From assembly GCA_017506865.1 (NCBI GenBank), contig JAFCMP010000003.1:496001-560000 (forward strand): DNA of 64,000 nt, read 5' to 3'. Positions 12,100 to 23,919 of the stretch are shown piece by piece. The stretch comes from Tribonema minus. Its lineage: Eukaryota; Sar; Xanthophyceae; Tribonematales; Tribonemataceae. How positions within the stretch are numbered: position 1 is the first letter of the stretch; every line of letters starts with the position of its first letter. A model generated the notes under the pieces. It was given only the letters and a program-made list of their open reading frames with translations. It made no database searches and had not been told where the DNA came from. Made by a program: the position numbers and the translations under genes.

Positions 12100-14455
12100 C
12101 TATGCAGATTTGCGAAGCCTGTCGCTGCGGCGGTTGAGGGCACGCTGGTGGTTTGGATCAGAAGGGTCTTCGAGCGCCGCCGCCCACTGCTCGGCGCTCA
12201 GATGCACACCGTCGTAGGTCAGCGCTGCGCGTTGCCTGTCGCCGCGGCGGTCAAGGGCACGCTGGTGGTTGGTGTTGGAACGGTCTGCGAGTGCTGCTGC
12301 CCACTGCTCGGTGGTCAGCTGTACACCGTCATACCTCAGCGCTGCTCGCTGTCTGTCGCCGCGGCGGTCAAGGGCGCGCTGGTGGTTGGCATTGGAACGG
12401 TCCGCGAGTGCTGCTGCCCACTGCTCGATGGTCAGCTGTACACCGCCATAGGTCAGCGCTGCATCCTGCTTGTCACTGCGGCGGTTGAGGGCACGCTGGT
12501 GGTTTGGATCAGAAGGGTCCTCGAGCGCCGCCGCCCACTGCTCGGCGCTCAGCTGTACGCCGTCGTGGGTCAGCGCTGCTCGCTGGCTGTGGCCGCGGCG
12601 GTCAAGGGCACGCTGGTGGTTTGGATCAGAAGGGTCCTCGAGCGCCGCCGCCCACTGTTCGGGGCTCAGGTGTACGCCGCCATAGGTGAGGGCTGCATCC
12701 TGCCTGTCGATGTAGCGACTGAGGGCGCGCTGGTGGTTGGCATCGGAAGGGTTCGAGAGTGCTGCCGCCCACTGCTCGGGGCTCAGCTGTACGCCGTCGT
12801 AGGTCAGCGCGGCTCGCTGGCTGTTGCTGCGGCGGTCGAGGGCGCACTGGTGATTGCCATCAGACTGGTCCAAGAGCGCCGCCGCCCACTCTTCGGCGCT
12901 CAGGTGTACGCCGTTGTAGGTGAGCGCTGCGTCTTGCCTGCCGTCGCGGCGGTGGAGGGCGCACTGGTGAAAGGCGTCGGACGGGTCTGCGAGCGCCGCC
13001 GCCCACTGTTTGGCGCTCAGGCGTACGCCGTTGTAGGTCAGCGCTGTTACAGCAACAGAAGGGGACCCAATCGCATTCAGGACAACATTATAAATAATGC
13101 ATAATCTCCTCTCAGATCAAGTTGCCGTAATGTAAGGCGAATGGTGAACAGCAAGCCATGTTAATCACGCATTCATTGATCGCATGATGCTCATGCACAA
13201 AAGCAGCTGCAGGTGCTGCTGTTTTACAATCACACCTGCACCTGCTTTGGTACATCACCCCCACATCTTTGTTCAACAGTTGCAGGAAGCACGTTCAGAT
13301 CCGTAAACGTACACGTAATACAAATCAAAATCATCGGGTGGAGTGATGATTGTGCAGTAGGCGACTCTTGGTCGCAGCGTCTGAGAAAACAGAGAGAGAG
13401 AGTGAGAGAGAACACAACTCAGCAAGTAAACACCAGGTGGTCCCCCGTTGGGGGTCACCTGTATTAGTGTACATGCCCTTGCTCAAAAGCTCCTGGCAGA
13501 AAGGGTTTGATACGAGCAGATATACCAGCCACTGTCAGTCCCCAAGTCTTGCTCCAGCAATGGCAATACAAACAATGGGCTGAATGGCGCCCTGGCAGGG
13601 TTGTGCGCAATGGCAGCAGCCATGCATACACTACTCCGCAAAGTCGGTGTGCGTGGCCTCAAATTTGTACCATCCCGCTAGTTGGCACGCCTGGACTGCA
13701 CATGGCAACCTGTACGCAATGCTGCACGGGCCTCCAGTTGGCCCATGTGTGCAGTTGAGTTACCGCTGCCCCGTGAACTTCAAGTTGCTTCATCATCTGC
13801 AGATTGGGGAACTCCCGTACAACTAGTATACACCAATGACTGCAGCAGCGGCGACCACGGCTATTGGTGGAAGGCACTTACAGCTAACCATCCCTTGTCA
13901 CGTAGAGCTCTACGATCTTTTGAGTCGTTTCCATACATAGTATTACCAGGTTTGTGCTCAGTAGTATACCAGACTTTGCTCATTGATTGAAACATACCCG
14001 AGCTGGTGTTCTTGGGCACACTAGCGATCTGTCGCACCATGGGAGGGTGGCTGACCCTATAGTACGCTGCTCAGGGTGATGTCATCCCGACTGATGCCAA
14101 CGTACTGACGGCAATGTACAAGCGCCTGGTCTGCTAGGATGAAACCAACACATCCAAAGGGCTGTAGGTAAAGCCTTTGCACCAGTCGGCGTGTTTCTCT
14201 ACAATGCCCCCAGCGTGCACGTACCCAATGCACTCGCAGATGCAGCCTTGCGTCCCCTGCCAGCAAAACGCAGTTCTCGCCAGTCGTTTACGCTGAGGGG
14301 GTCAGCTGCGTCCGCGCTCTCCATTTGAACCCACCCCCCGTTGCCTGAGCCCGGCTCTACGCGCACCTTGAGCCGCAGCCGTTCGGCGTCCGCCAGCGCA
14401 GTGCCCACCTCCTTATCTTGAACGAGTATCCCTGCTGCGTACATGCTGCTAACGC
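12100..14455 (-). CDS. Novel tandem-repeat protein (39-residue repeats), 5' end unresolved
   Basis: The last exon, 13043-12100, follows an acceptor (CTGTAACAG) and codes eight head-to-tail repeats of 39 residues (117 bp), then TAG. The consensus unit carries L-T-Y-D-G-V, then L-S-x-E-Q-W-A-A-A-L, then D-P-S-D-x-N-H-Q-R-A-L and an Arg/Asp-rich end, so it looks like a two-helix solenoid unit. A preceding exon, 14455-14225, fits in phase (donor GTACGT, phase 1, completing the GCG Ala codon). It codes LRLKVRVEPG, GGWVQMES and LSVNDWRELRF, the last resembling the EQW motif of the repeats. Further upstream exons are not certain; one candidate is at 15561-15700. I do not recognise the repeat: it is not ankyrin, TPR, LRR or WD40. 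The antisense frame over the same region is also open but is a repeat shadow. Confidence 0.6.
12103..13043 (-). repeat. Eight tandem 117-bp coding repeats
   Basis: The 117-bp period is visible on the plus strand by the recurring CGCCGCCCACTG and AGCTGTACGCCGT words. Copies differ at many sites, including conservative residue changes, so the array is not fresh. All eight copies keep the Trp of the EQW/EEW motif and the ANHQRAL-type segment, which suggests selection on the protein. Confidence 0.85.
13840..13935 (-). repeat. Dispersed intronic repeat, copy 1
   Basis: On the minus strand this reads AACGACTCAAAAGATCG, GAGCTCTACGTGACAAGG, GGTTAGC and GCCTTCCACCAATAG in order. The same ordered blocks occur at 45983-46081 and 53949-54034, and the first block at 20531-20558. 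It lies in the intron between the two exons of the 39-residue-repeat gene, in the sense orientation. Confidence 0.75.
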
Positions 14456-14486
14456 CTGCACAGAGCACAGTGCGTTGAGCGCTTGG

Positions 14487-14528
14487 TGTCAGGGTTAGGG
14501 TTAGGCCTAACCCTAACCCTAACCCTAT
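14487..14528. repeat. Head-to-head telomere-like repeat
   Basis: Two units of GGGTTA run into TTAGGCCTAA, then three units of CCCTAA: two telomere-type arrays facing each other at a central AGGCCT. Such a layout can form by end-to-end fusion or by insertion of telomeric DNA at a break. Confidence 0.85.
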
Positions 14529-15560
14529 CCCTTGGTGTCAGCTGCTCATGAACTGGCGACTGAAGGTGTTGCAGTTGTGTACCTTCCAAGGAGGTCAGCT
14601 GTGTGAAGTCCAGTGCACCCACAGCCAAGACAGTACCCTGAGAGAAGTTTAGCTGTGTAATGTACTTCAAATTATTAAAACAGCAAATGTTCAGATAGTC
14701 CATGGAAATAAACTTTGTTGACATCGCAGGCACAAATTAAGTGGCACTGCCTTGATGCCGTGCGTGCTTAAGCCCGCACTTCAGGCGCTGTTATGTCAGT
14801 ATGCATCAATGTACAGCATCGTGGCACAAGGTGTCACGGCCACGCAACCTGAATTGTGAGTGCAGCTGGCCTACTCTCCAATGTGTGCACGCATATGTAC
14901 ATGGTCACACGTACGTATCTGTACAGTACACACACTGCCGTGTGATATGTACATGTATGACATGACTTGCACATGCCTGACAGTCGGACGTACTCTTCGT
15001 CACTGTGCACATGGCACGTCCCCCGATCATTGAGCTCTAGCGAACCAGAGCGACATGTGTTTGCGGTGCAAGCACAGCACCGTAGCTACTTGTGTGGGAG
15101 GAACACATCAGGCGTTTCATGTGCAGGCCGGAGTGAGAGCGGTAGTTGAGATCACTTGCTACTATTGAACACAACAGTATCTGAACAGGAACTCTTCAAG
15201 TCATGGGTGCAACCAGTCACGCCAATGTTGGAGTTGCAGTTGTGAGTTCCATGGTACTGACCACACCATCCCAATAAGGGATGGTTTTGATAGGCTAGAG
15301 TTTGCGCTGGGCCACCAGACAACGAACTTATTTGAAACGGCCTGTACTATCGTGCTTGGACCCCACTAATGTTGCAAAAAACACATGAATTGTGGCCTCG
15401 CTGTCGATGCTGCTTGCAAAAGCGCTGATACGTCTACATGCACCAAAAATTATATCTGAAAAGTGCCCTTGTGCAAGGACAAATAATCGATAGTAATCGG
15501 TTTGTGAAATGCAATTCACCTCCTGCTCTGTAACTGCCAGCGAACATGTGAGAGACCCAC

Positions 15561-15700
15561 CTCCAGATTTGGCTCCAGCTCGTTTGGCATCACCAGCAGC
15601 AGCCGCGAGCCTTTGACGTCCACGAGCGTCACGGTGCCATCGCCCTCCCCTCCGACATGTGGAGCAAAGACGTGTCGGTGGACTGCTTCTGAATTTTTGC
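15561..15700 (-). CDS. Candidate exon, possibly upstream part of the repeat gene
   Basis: Minus-strand frame coding DGTVTLVDVKGSRLLLVMP and NELEPNLE, ended by a GTGGGT donor at 15560. Composition is protein-like and GC-rich unlike its surroundings. The acceptor is near 15700 (TGTCTGCAG). Its phase-0 donor does not join directly to the exon at 14455, so either another exon lies between or it belongs to a different gene. Function unknown. Confidence 0.3.
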
Positions 15701-17572
15701 TGCAGACATTGAGGCGCATACCAGCGCTCTGCAGCAGGTACAGCAGAAGGCACTAAGGCTCGGCAAACAGCTCGTGCTGCTCTTCGGTAGGGCATCGAGG
15801 TAAACTACCGTGTAGCCCAACACGAAGTTCAAATTGAGGCGAGTCACGGATCACCAAAACTAACTGCATGCGCGCATGCGCGACCTTGCAGTAAAGCACG
15901 CAGGCCAGGCAGCGTTGATTAATTCTGTGCATTGCACGCATCGTTTAATTGCGCATGCCTAAGCTCTGCTACGTGTTGATGAAGCCTCTCTCAATGCATA
16001 TTTGAATCAAAATGGTGACTTCAACAACAAGACCCGTTCTTGGCATGCTCAGGACACGTTGAAGATACTACATGGGTTTGATGCATGAGAAACCTTTCTT
16101 AAACGCGGTATAAGAAACCCATTTCTGAGAGGGCTTATAAGTAAAGCTGGCGTTGTCAAGGAACGGGTTATACCCCGTGATCGTGATTACGGTGCATCAC
16201 GTACACATTCACATGGTGTTCTGTTTGGTTGGTGTATGTGTCAAAACAATACCAGAACCCATCACAGTCAACGGCGGCCACCCACAAACTGAGCGCTGAG
16301 TGTACTGCAAGTTGCCACCGGGCTTCCACTCGCTCATTTGATCAGGGTGTGCATCACAGATGTAACAGCACGTTGCGCTGGGTCCTGCGCAGAGACACAT
16401 AATGTTGATTCAAGGTTCTCAGGGCACAAGTTTGAAAAAAAAAGATGTCTAATGATGCAGTCAGCGGCAACAAGTTGTGTTCACGTAAGGTACTTTCAGC
16501 CAGTGACACGGTTCAGTGCAGGCGGGCCCACGTCTGCATTTTCACACAGGCTGAAGAACTTGTAAACAATCACAAGTCAGGTAAGCGCAAACCACCAAGA
16601 AACAGCCAGCAACAAGAACACACGACGGCGCAGCCTGGCACAGGGGTAAGGCAGTGTCAAATAAGTCAAAGGGCGTAGTAGTCGTCGGAGAAATGTGCCA
16701 AAGGTTGGTGGTGCGCCGCAGTTCCGACACGTGGCTCTCATCAAACACACACATGTTTTCGGTCAGCCGCCCCCCCCCCCCCATGCCCCCACGCAGCGCC
16801 GCCTCTCCGCTCAGGCGCAGGGGGGGGGGAGGGGGCGGGGGGGTGGGTGGGTGGGGGGGGGGGGGGGGGGACGGACAGCCACTTCACTGCCAACGTAGCT
16901 GGAAGTGGGTAGGGTAGGTACGGTGCGAGGGTGATGGCCGCACAGATTTTCGTGCGGCGGACACCGCCTCACGGGTTTCGGTACGACCTAGGGCACACAA
17001 AATTCTGGCGGCGCCGCGCGCGTGTGAGGGCAGCAGTGCTCATCGCTGAGCAGCAGCGCTCGGCCGCGGCGGCGCCGGCCGGGACCGGGTGGAGAGCCTC
17101 TTGGGCGTAAAGAGTGACTCAAGAGAAAATGGGTGGGGTGGTGGGGGTAGGTGGGTACACAGCGCAAACGCTTGAGCCCCTGCTCCCCCTGCCAAGCCGT
17201 GACACGTCCAGATTGAGGGTGCAAAAATTCTGAGAGCGAAGAGGGGGAAGGGGAGGGGGGGGGGGGGGGGACCGGGAAGCAGTGAGTCAGTGAACTGCTC
17301 TTGCAGTTCATGTGATTGGCAGCGTGGGAGAACACATGCGTGCGTATGCAGCCCCGTTGATAGAACCGCTCGTGCAGAGCTGTGCATGTTCAGCTTGTGT
17401 ATCACTCATACCATCTTGTGCTGTCTGACAAAACACGTGTTCAAGCCATGCGTATCCAAGCAACGCGTTTGCCGAAGGCGTTTCGGCAATCTGCAACAGG
17501 TCCAGCACACTTCAAGCTGCATACATGCGCCCGTCACCTCTCAACCAAACTTCAACATGCTAAAGCTCACCT
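15701..17572. other. Non-coding stretch with G-rich tracts
   Basis: No supportable gene. The notable content is G runs at 16819-16870 and 17251-17270 and a poly-C run at 16770-16781. The G runs are long enough to form G-quadruplexes on the plus strand. Open frames over them are Gly/Pro-rich artefacts. Confidence 0.55.
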
Positions 17573-20500
17573 TCAAGCAACTGGCGCGGCGGTCGGCGCG
17601 CTAGAAGGCGCAGCCGAGGGTGCAGCAGTTGGTGCTTCTGACTCCTGTGATGGCAACAGCGTAGCACGAAGCGCAGAGAAAGTGTGAGGCGGGCAGCACT
17701 GCGGCACATGCGCTGCGTAGCCAACCGAACACAGCAGCACAGCGTTTGAATGCGCGCTAGCTTCGCAGCACGCAGGCTCGATGGATCGCTCATGCAGTGC
17801 CCCTCGTGCGGGAAGGCAGATGTGCACCTTCATTGCCACGAACGGCTGGCAGCAATCAAAGCTGGACCGATTGCAAAAAGCTTCACAAGCAGGCCAGCCA
17901 GTGCCGTGCTGTACATTGCTCTGACGGTCTGCACACGCATCGGACACATGCACAGCAAAGTTGAGGTTGCAACGCAAAACTGGCGCACAGCGACGGACGC
18001 CCACCAGCGCTCACAAGCGTCCACTTGAAGTTTCAGATCCGGGTCATGTACCACCAGGAGCCTGCTCACAAATGCTCACATATGCTAGGTGCATATCGTG
18101 ATGGGCTACCCACACTGCAGGTTGCACGCATCAGACCCGCCACAACCACCAAACCAAGCAGCCCGTTGTGAGACGCACTGTTGAAGATCGCGCAGATTCA
18201 ACCAACACCAATCCCAGTTGAAGATACAATGTTGAAGTTCACAAGTGACTCACCGCAAGAAGCCTCACGAGCAGAGGCATGGCGGTCGGTGCCATGCTCG
18301 GCGCGCTGCTGGGAGCTGCGGAGGGGGCCGCAGACTCGACTAACATACGCGCCTCCATCACTGGCATCATCGTAGGGGCAAAGCTTGGTACCATGCTGGG
18401 GGCAGCGCTCGGCGCCGCGGTCGCGAGGCGACGCTCCGCCTGCGTGTGAGTGAGGGAGTTGAAGTGCGTGAGCGCAGCTCAAAGTGCCTTAAGAAGTTGA
18501 GGCGCATCAGCTGGCCGAATTCATGCAAGGCGTGCAGTGAGAAGTGACCTTGGGGCATGCAAAGCGCAGAGGAAACAGGGCGCGACCTCACCACTTGAAC
18601 ACGCGTCTTTGCTGCGCGCGTCATGCGCACCCAGCGCTGCAGCCTCGTTGCAAAACGACACCACCAACCATCACCATTCCAGCATCACTAGCCATTATCA
18701 TCGCCATCTGGGCAATCAATGCGCACCTGCAGCCTGCGGCCCATGTCCATGGCGGGCATCATCGTCGGCGCCATGCTCGGCGCACTGCTGGGGGCAGCGC
18801 TCGGCGCCGCAGACACAGCCAGACGGCGCGCCGCCGCCATGGGCATCATTGTGGGCGCCATGCTGGGGGCGGCGCTGGGGGCAGTGCTCGGCGCAGCTGA
18901 CTCCTGCGCACGTTGAATGATGGGCGTTGCGGATGCAGCGGGAAAGCTGTCAGCTGGAGTGATTTGCGAGATGGTTCAGTGATGAGAACGTTTCCCGGTT
19001 GGTTGCATGCAGCGCCCAAATTCTTCTTCATTGACTACATATTGTCAACTTTGAGGCTCGCAAAGATCTCATTTTTGACGTTCCTACAACTTCCTGGGCT
19101 TGAAGTGGCTGGCGCCACTAGCAGGCAAAATGAATGCAGCACCTGTGAAGGCTTCGTCCTTCCACGCATCATACAGCAGCTACATATGCTGAGTAGGCAC
19201 CCTTGGACGGAATTTCAAGATGTGGCACTGCGCGACACTACCATCAACAATCACTACCGCTACGGCAATCTGAACTGCGACACAACCATGACCTACAGAA
19301 GAAGCACTCAGGAGGGAAGGTGGCAATGAGTACTGATGGACAACCATTGACGGCCCAACCAAGATCATGCTGATACCTCCCCCTTGTACCGTCACACCCG
19401 TTCTGCGCACACCCCAACCTCAATAATCAAAATACTCTTTGCTGAACCATGTGTTGGCAAGACACCAGACTCACCGCCAGCATGCGTGCCCCCATCTCCA
19501 TGGCCGGCATCATCGTGGGCGCCATGCTGGGCGCACTGCTGGGGGCAGCGCTCGGCGCCGCGGTCGCCAGGCGGCGCTCCGTGTCCTCCTCCTGCTCGAT
19601 GATGCGCACAGCATTGACATTGAGTTTAGGAGGACAACAAAATTATGATGCCCCAACAGGCATCAACATGCGATCTAACTGTGCTGCAGTATTATTTGAT
19701 GTTAACTCGCTTAATGGTTCAGCGCGTCATTTGGGTATGCTCCGGTGTTCAGGTTGATGTCGTGCATACTGGCCACAACTCACCGGGATTGAACGCCGTA
19801 ACTGGCGCACGTGTCGAACTGGAAACAAACAAACCAGATCAATCGCAGCTGATGCAATGCCTGCCGCAGAAGCATCTTCTGCAGCACACGCAGCTTGACA
19901 TGCAGTCCGCTGAGCATCCAGCTTGCAGCCAGCGCCGTACCATTGAACTGCTGCGACACAGCCTGCTCATTGCTGCAGACTGACCAGGTGGCTCATAGGG
20001 TATGGTATGCATGTAATGTTGCATGGCCTGCCTGGATGAGTGCGCCGCACTGCAGCACAAACGCAAACCTCGTGAATTACACGCCACGCCCAGAGCAGAC
20101 TCGCCGGCACTGCGCTGCGAGCATACTTTCATCTTCAACTTCATCTTCAACAACGCCTGCAAACGCCGCGCTCTGCGTACTCACCGACAGCAGCTTGCGG
20201 CCCATCCCCATGGCGGGCATCATCGTTGGCGCCATGCTCGGCGCACTGCTGGGGGCAGCGCTCGGCGCCGCAGTCACAGCCAGACGGCGTGCTGCCATCA
20301 TCGGCATCATTGTGGGCGCCATGCTGGGGGCAGTGCTGGGGGCAGTGCTCGGCGCAGCAGACTCCTGCGAATGTTGAATGGTGGACGAATGCATGTTGAG
20401 TGGTGTGCGAGTCGGATATGAGATGAGGTATTCGCCGCCGCTGCTGCTGCTGCTGCTTGGTGTGCAGGCTTCACGTGAAGAACGAGCACACGCCTCATAA

Positions 20501-22138
20501 GATCGGTAACATTGAGTGACCAGGTAAAGTAATGAAAAACGAATCAAAAAGATCGTTGTAATGTTGCGCATCGTACATGGGGCGTGCCAGCATGAACATT
20601 GACATGACAAGCGGTTGGACTGTGAACTCCCCTGCGCGCTGCGGCTATTACTGATCATGGAATGCCAGTAGAACTGAGGGGTGTCCTTGTGCTGATCCAG
20701 GCAGCGCTAGTGCCAGCTGCAGTGTTGCCACTATGTGGGTCATGGTATTGATGACAGTTGACCACATCACTACAAGGATGAAAATTGTTGTTGAAAACTG
20801 TTTACAAAGCTCTGACTTGATGATGGGCAGCCGAAATGCTGGTGTTCATCGTCACCTTCCAAAATCCGACTTTGATTGTTGTTGGAAAGCGACGTCGAGT
20901 GAGTTCGAATTTAAGGCATCCCCCAATCTTTCAAAACAGAAGCTGCACTGCTGCACGGCGTAGTCATTTCAATGAGTAAGTGATTCGCTATGACAGCACG
21001 CAAGCGCTGCGGACCTCGGAATCTTGACATCTCCCGCATCACGCCCATTGCGTTGGAAGCGCCTTCATGAGCAACTTGCGTGAACACGCGGTTTGCGAAT
21101 AGAGCATCGGAGTAGGCACGCACGCGTCTTGCAAGCAATTATAACTGCGTCGCATCTGCAGCAGTGCACATCGCTCTGACCCGACCTCGACGCGCAGCCA
21201 AGAGCACCATTCGCCAGTGTTCCAGAGCTGCTTGCCACAAGCACTCGGTTACCATCCTTCCATCATATTTCATTACTGCTGCCATCACACACACACTTAC
21301 CGCCAGCCGCCGGCGCACAGCCACTGGAGCCATAGTTGGGGCAAAGGTGGGCGCAGTAGATGGCGCAGTAGAAGGAGCCACAGACTCTGCAAGCCTCCGG
21401 CGGGCCATTACAGGCGCCATGCTAGGAGCAACGCTGGGAGCGGAGGACGGGGCTGCAGAGGGCGCCATCGACTCCTGATGCGACCAGAGTCATGGCAGCA
21501 CAGAGGGCGAGCTAGAGGATTACACGGCGGCCTTCTACAAAACAGGAGATGATAGAATGGATGGGCCAGCCAGGAGGTCCGAACCCGCTACGACAAGCGA
21601 CGCGCACGCTGCAGCGCCGCAATCGAAGCGGCGCTCTTGGTCTATGCCACCAGATGCACTCTTGACCCAAAATCTAAACCGGGGCACCGTGCCAGAGCCA
21701 AAACCGGCACACAGGCCGCGAGCCGTTTTACACAAGCTCTCAGACCCGGTCACGCCGACTCCTCAGCAGTCCACGCGTAAATGCGCCAGGCCACCTGCGC
21801 CTTTGCATCCGGCTGATTTCCCCTCTGCCGCTCCCATCCCCGCCAGCCATGCCTGCGCCTCGCTCTAAGCGCCATGTCTCCGCTGCTTCCATCTTGGGTC
21901 CATAATAAAACGGTCTAGCTGCGCGCTCTAGACCAGCCGGACCTGACGAGCAGTGCAGGCAAGTCAGCAGTAGGTTGCGGAAGCAAGCACTCACCACTAG
22001 CAGCCTCGCATCCACCACGGGCATCATTGTGGGGGCCATCGAAGGCGCCTCGCTTGGGGCACCCGAAGGTGCCACAGTCTCGCCGTTGGTACAGCCCAGC
22101 ACCAGCGCCGTAGCAATCAGGGTACATCTCATCATCAT
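17573..22138 (-). CDS. Secreted APS/APT-repeat protein built from duplicated exons
   Basis: Seven exons: 22138-21995, 21474-21301, 20364-20185, 19591-19475, 18903-18727, 18439-18254, 17644-17573; 349 residues. Every junction is phase 0. Exon 1 opens with MMMRCTLIATALVLGCTNG, a good signal peptide, followed at once by the first repeat. The following exons code one or two cassettes of the form (S/A)APSxAPSxAPSMAPTMMP, followed by an Ala/Arg basic end such as ARRLAVS. The last exon ends APTAAPVA-TGA. Donors are mostly GTGAGT or GTAAGT, one is GTGCGC. The acceptor of exon 4 has a poor pyrimidine tract. Pro/Ser/Thr-rich repeats of this kind occur in cell-wall, scale or surface glycoproteins of algae and stramenopiles; hydroxyproline O-glycosylation is likely but inferred. 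No membrane anchor is seen. More cassette exons could hide in the introns. Confidence 0.7.
20531..20558 (+). repeat. Dispersed intronic repeat, partial copy 2
   Basis: Matches the 5' block (AATGAAAAACGAATC then AAAAAGATCGTTG) of the copy at 45983 nearly base for base, then diverges. It lies in an intron of the APS-repeat gene, antisense to it. Confidence 0.65.
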
Positions 22139-22726
22139 GGCTTCCTCTCAGGCGGTGTGGGGAGCTTAGTGGTGAGGTTGACTGCTACGGTGGGGTGGGT
22201 GTCGAGGGCTGTGCTGAACGGCAGACTGTGATGGCTACGATTGATTTGTGCTGCCGCATATATTGCGCGGAACAAGCTTGTTTTTTTATTGTGCCCAATC
22301 AAAGTTCTTCGTGTGCGCGCGCCGCGCGTTTTGACCCTCGGAGAGCTGGCTTTGGAAGACACGTCATTTCGCAGCCGAGGCCATTCCACACACCCTGTCT
22401 TGACGGTTTGAGGGGCAGGTCATCCAGAACATCCACGGAGGCTGTTGATGGGGTTATTTTTGTGACCACTGCATTTTTTGGCCATTGCAACTGTTGACAA
22501 AACTGGTGTAGACAAAGTGGAGCACCACATGGCATGCAGCCTGAAGCTAGGGGTCTCTGGCTGTTCCAGACCAACATTTTGCTTGCATGTTTGGTTGACA
22601 CTGCATTCAGGAGGCACTTCTGCACAACGCCAATGGGGCTCAACTGACAACTGTGCATGTTGGCTTGACACCGCATTGAGCAGCTTCTGCCTCATGCGCC
22701 AACGACTCAAGTGACAAATGTGCACG
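22113..22726 (+). repeat. Duplicated promoter/5' flank, copy A (at the APS gene)
   Basis: This stretch of about 615 bp is repeated in direct orientation at 25325-25961 with only scattered differences and one small insertion. Copy A contains the first codons and start ATG of the APS-repeat gene (22138, minus) and its upstream flank, so it includes the likely promoter. Within both copies a unit of about 60 bp carrying TTGACAC(C/T)GCATT(C/G)A is itself repeated two to three times. Confidence 0.9.
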
Positions 22727-23919
22727 TCAGGCTGACACTGCATTGAGCAGCTGCTTGTCGGGCTTATAGTTTAACTAAGTTACCTGTAATAATCCGTTGT
22801 GCCTCACCTGCCTATTGTGGACTTTCCCAGCGAGGCAGACAGTACAGTCGCATTGCGCACAAAACTGCTTCAAAATTACAGTACTTGAGTCAAGCTGCTA
22901 CAGTCAAATTCAGCTCTCGGGGCACACATGCGTTGCGGATCTAGTCAAGGATAGAGCACAATCATCATGTTGACATGTTGCCTCAGCAGACCATGGCACA
23001 AGCGTAATTCTTCCATCAATTCTCATGATATGCGCCGTGCACATTCATGACTGCAGTTGTTACAACCGATGTACTGCAGCATGAATGAAGCGGTCCTGTA
23101 ATCTTTTAGACAGACTGTTTGCCAACAGAGGTCGCTACAACAGAGAACGGTTTGTCAGCAGTACATGCCCAGCGGCACCGGCAGCATGGAGCACAACTGC
23201 TCTGGCGGTACCAGCAGCTGCTCCAGCGACAGGGCAGCAGCTGAGCACTGCAGCGGCAGGCACATGGCACAGCAGCACCGGCGGCAGCTGTTGCGGGCGC
23301 AGGCAATACACTGGCAGCTGCTCAGGGGCTGCAGCTCTAACAGAGGCAGCGGCAGTAGGCACGCCGCAGCCGCAGCGGTTTTGACGGCGGTAGCCAACCG
23401 GCGGCCGCCGGCGGCGGCAGCGGCCAATGTTGCAGCTGCCCCGGCGGCGGCGGCAGCACCAGCAGCAGCCGCGGCAGGGCAACGCAGCTGCTGGAGTGTC
23501 TGCAGCAGCGGCAGCCTTCGATGCGGTGCTGCGCGTCTACCCCCAGCGATGCTACAAGAAACAGCGGCACTCAAGACTTGGAGCTGGCGCGCCTGCCCTT
23601 GATGCAGACAATTGGCCGCCAGCTCAGGCTGCCGCGTCCCTGCTTGCAGCAGCAGGTGACAAGCTGGGATATCTGATGCCAGCAGCCCCTATCGCTGCTG
23701 CAGCAGCAGTAGCCACCTGTACAGCAGCCGCCTCCGCCCGTGGTGCCATTGGTCTCCCCAGCACTACTTGCAACAGTCGGAGCAGTTTTTGGTGCCAGTA
23801 GCGCCGGCGCCAGCTCCGCCACTGGTGCAGCAGCAGCACGCCAGTGGCAGGACTGACCCTGCAGATGCTGCACTTGGTGAACTACTCATGTCATTCAAGT
23901 TGCTCTGCAGTTGCAGTGT
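22727..23919. other. Non-coding stretch with GCN low-complexity region
   Basis: From 23165 to about 23870 the DNA is dominated by GCA/GCG/CAG triplets, giving long Ala- or Gln-like frames on both strands. Some segments, such as QDLELARLPLMQTIGRQL around 23570-23620, look protein-like. Frames change repeatedly and no splice model holds, so I do not call a gene. 22727-23160 shows nothing. Confidence 0.4.

Noticed and set aside
12148-13104. 318-codon open frame on the plus strand over the 39-residue repeats
   Set aside because: Shadow of the minus-strand array: a 117-bp period is a multiple of three, so an open unit stays open in all copies. The minus frame has helix-like units, splice sites and a sensible stop; the plus frame is Arg/Cys/Val-rich.
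13659-14733. LRR-looking minus-strand pieces (e.g. around 14640-14700 and 13780-13830)
   Set aside because: Leu spacing is suggestive, but one piece contains the dispersed repeat, the other runs into the telomere-like tract, and no splice model links them.
23085-23801. Ala/Gln-rich gene
   Set aside because: Open in several frames on both strands because of GCN triplets; no stable reading frame or splice signals.
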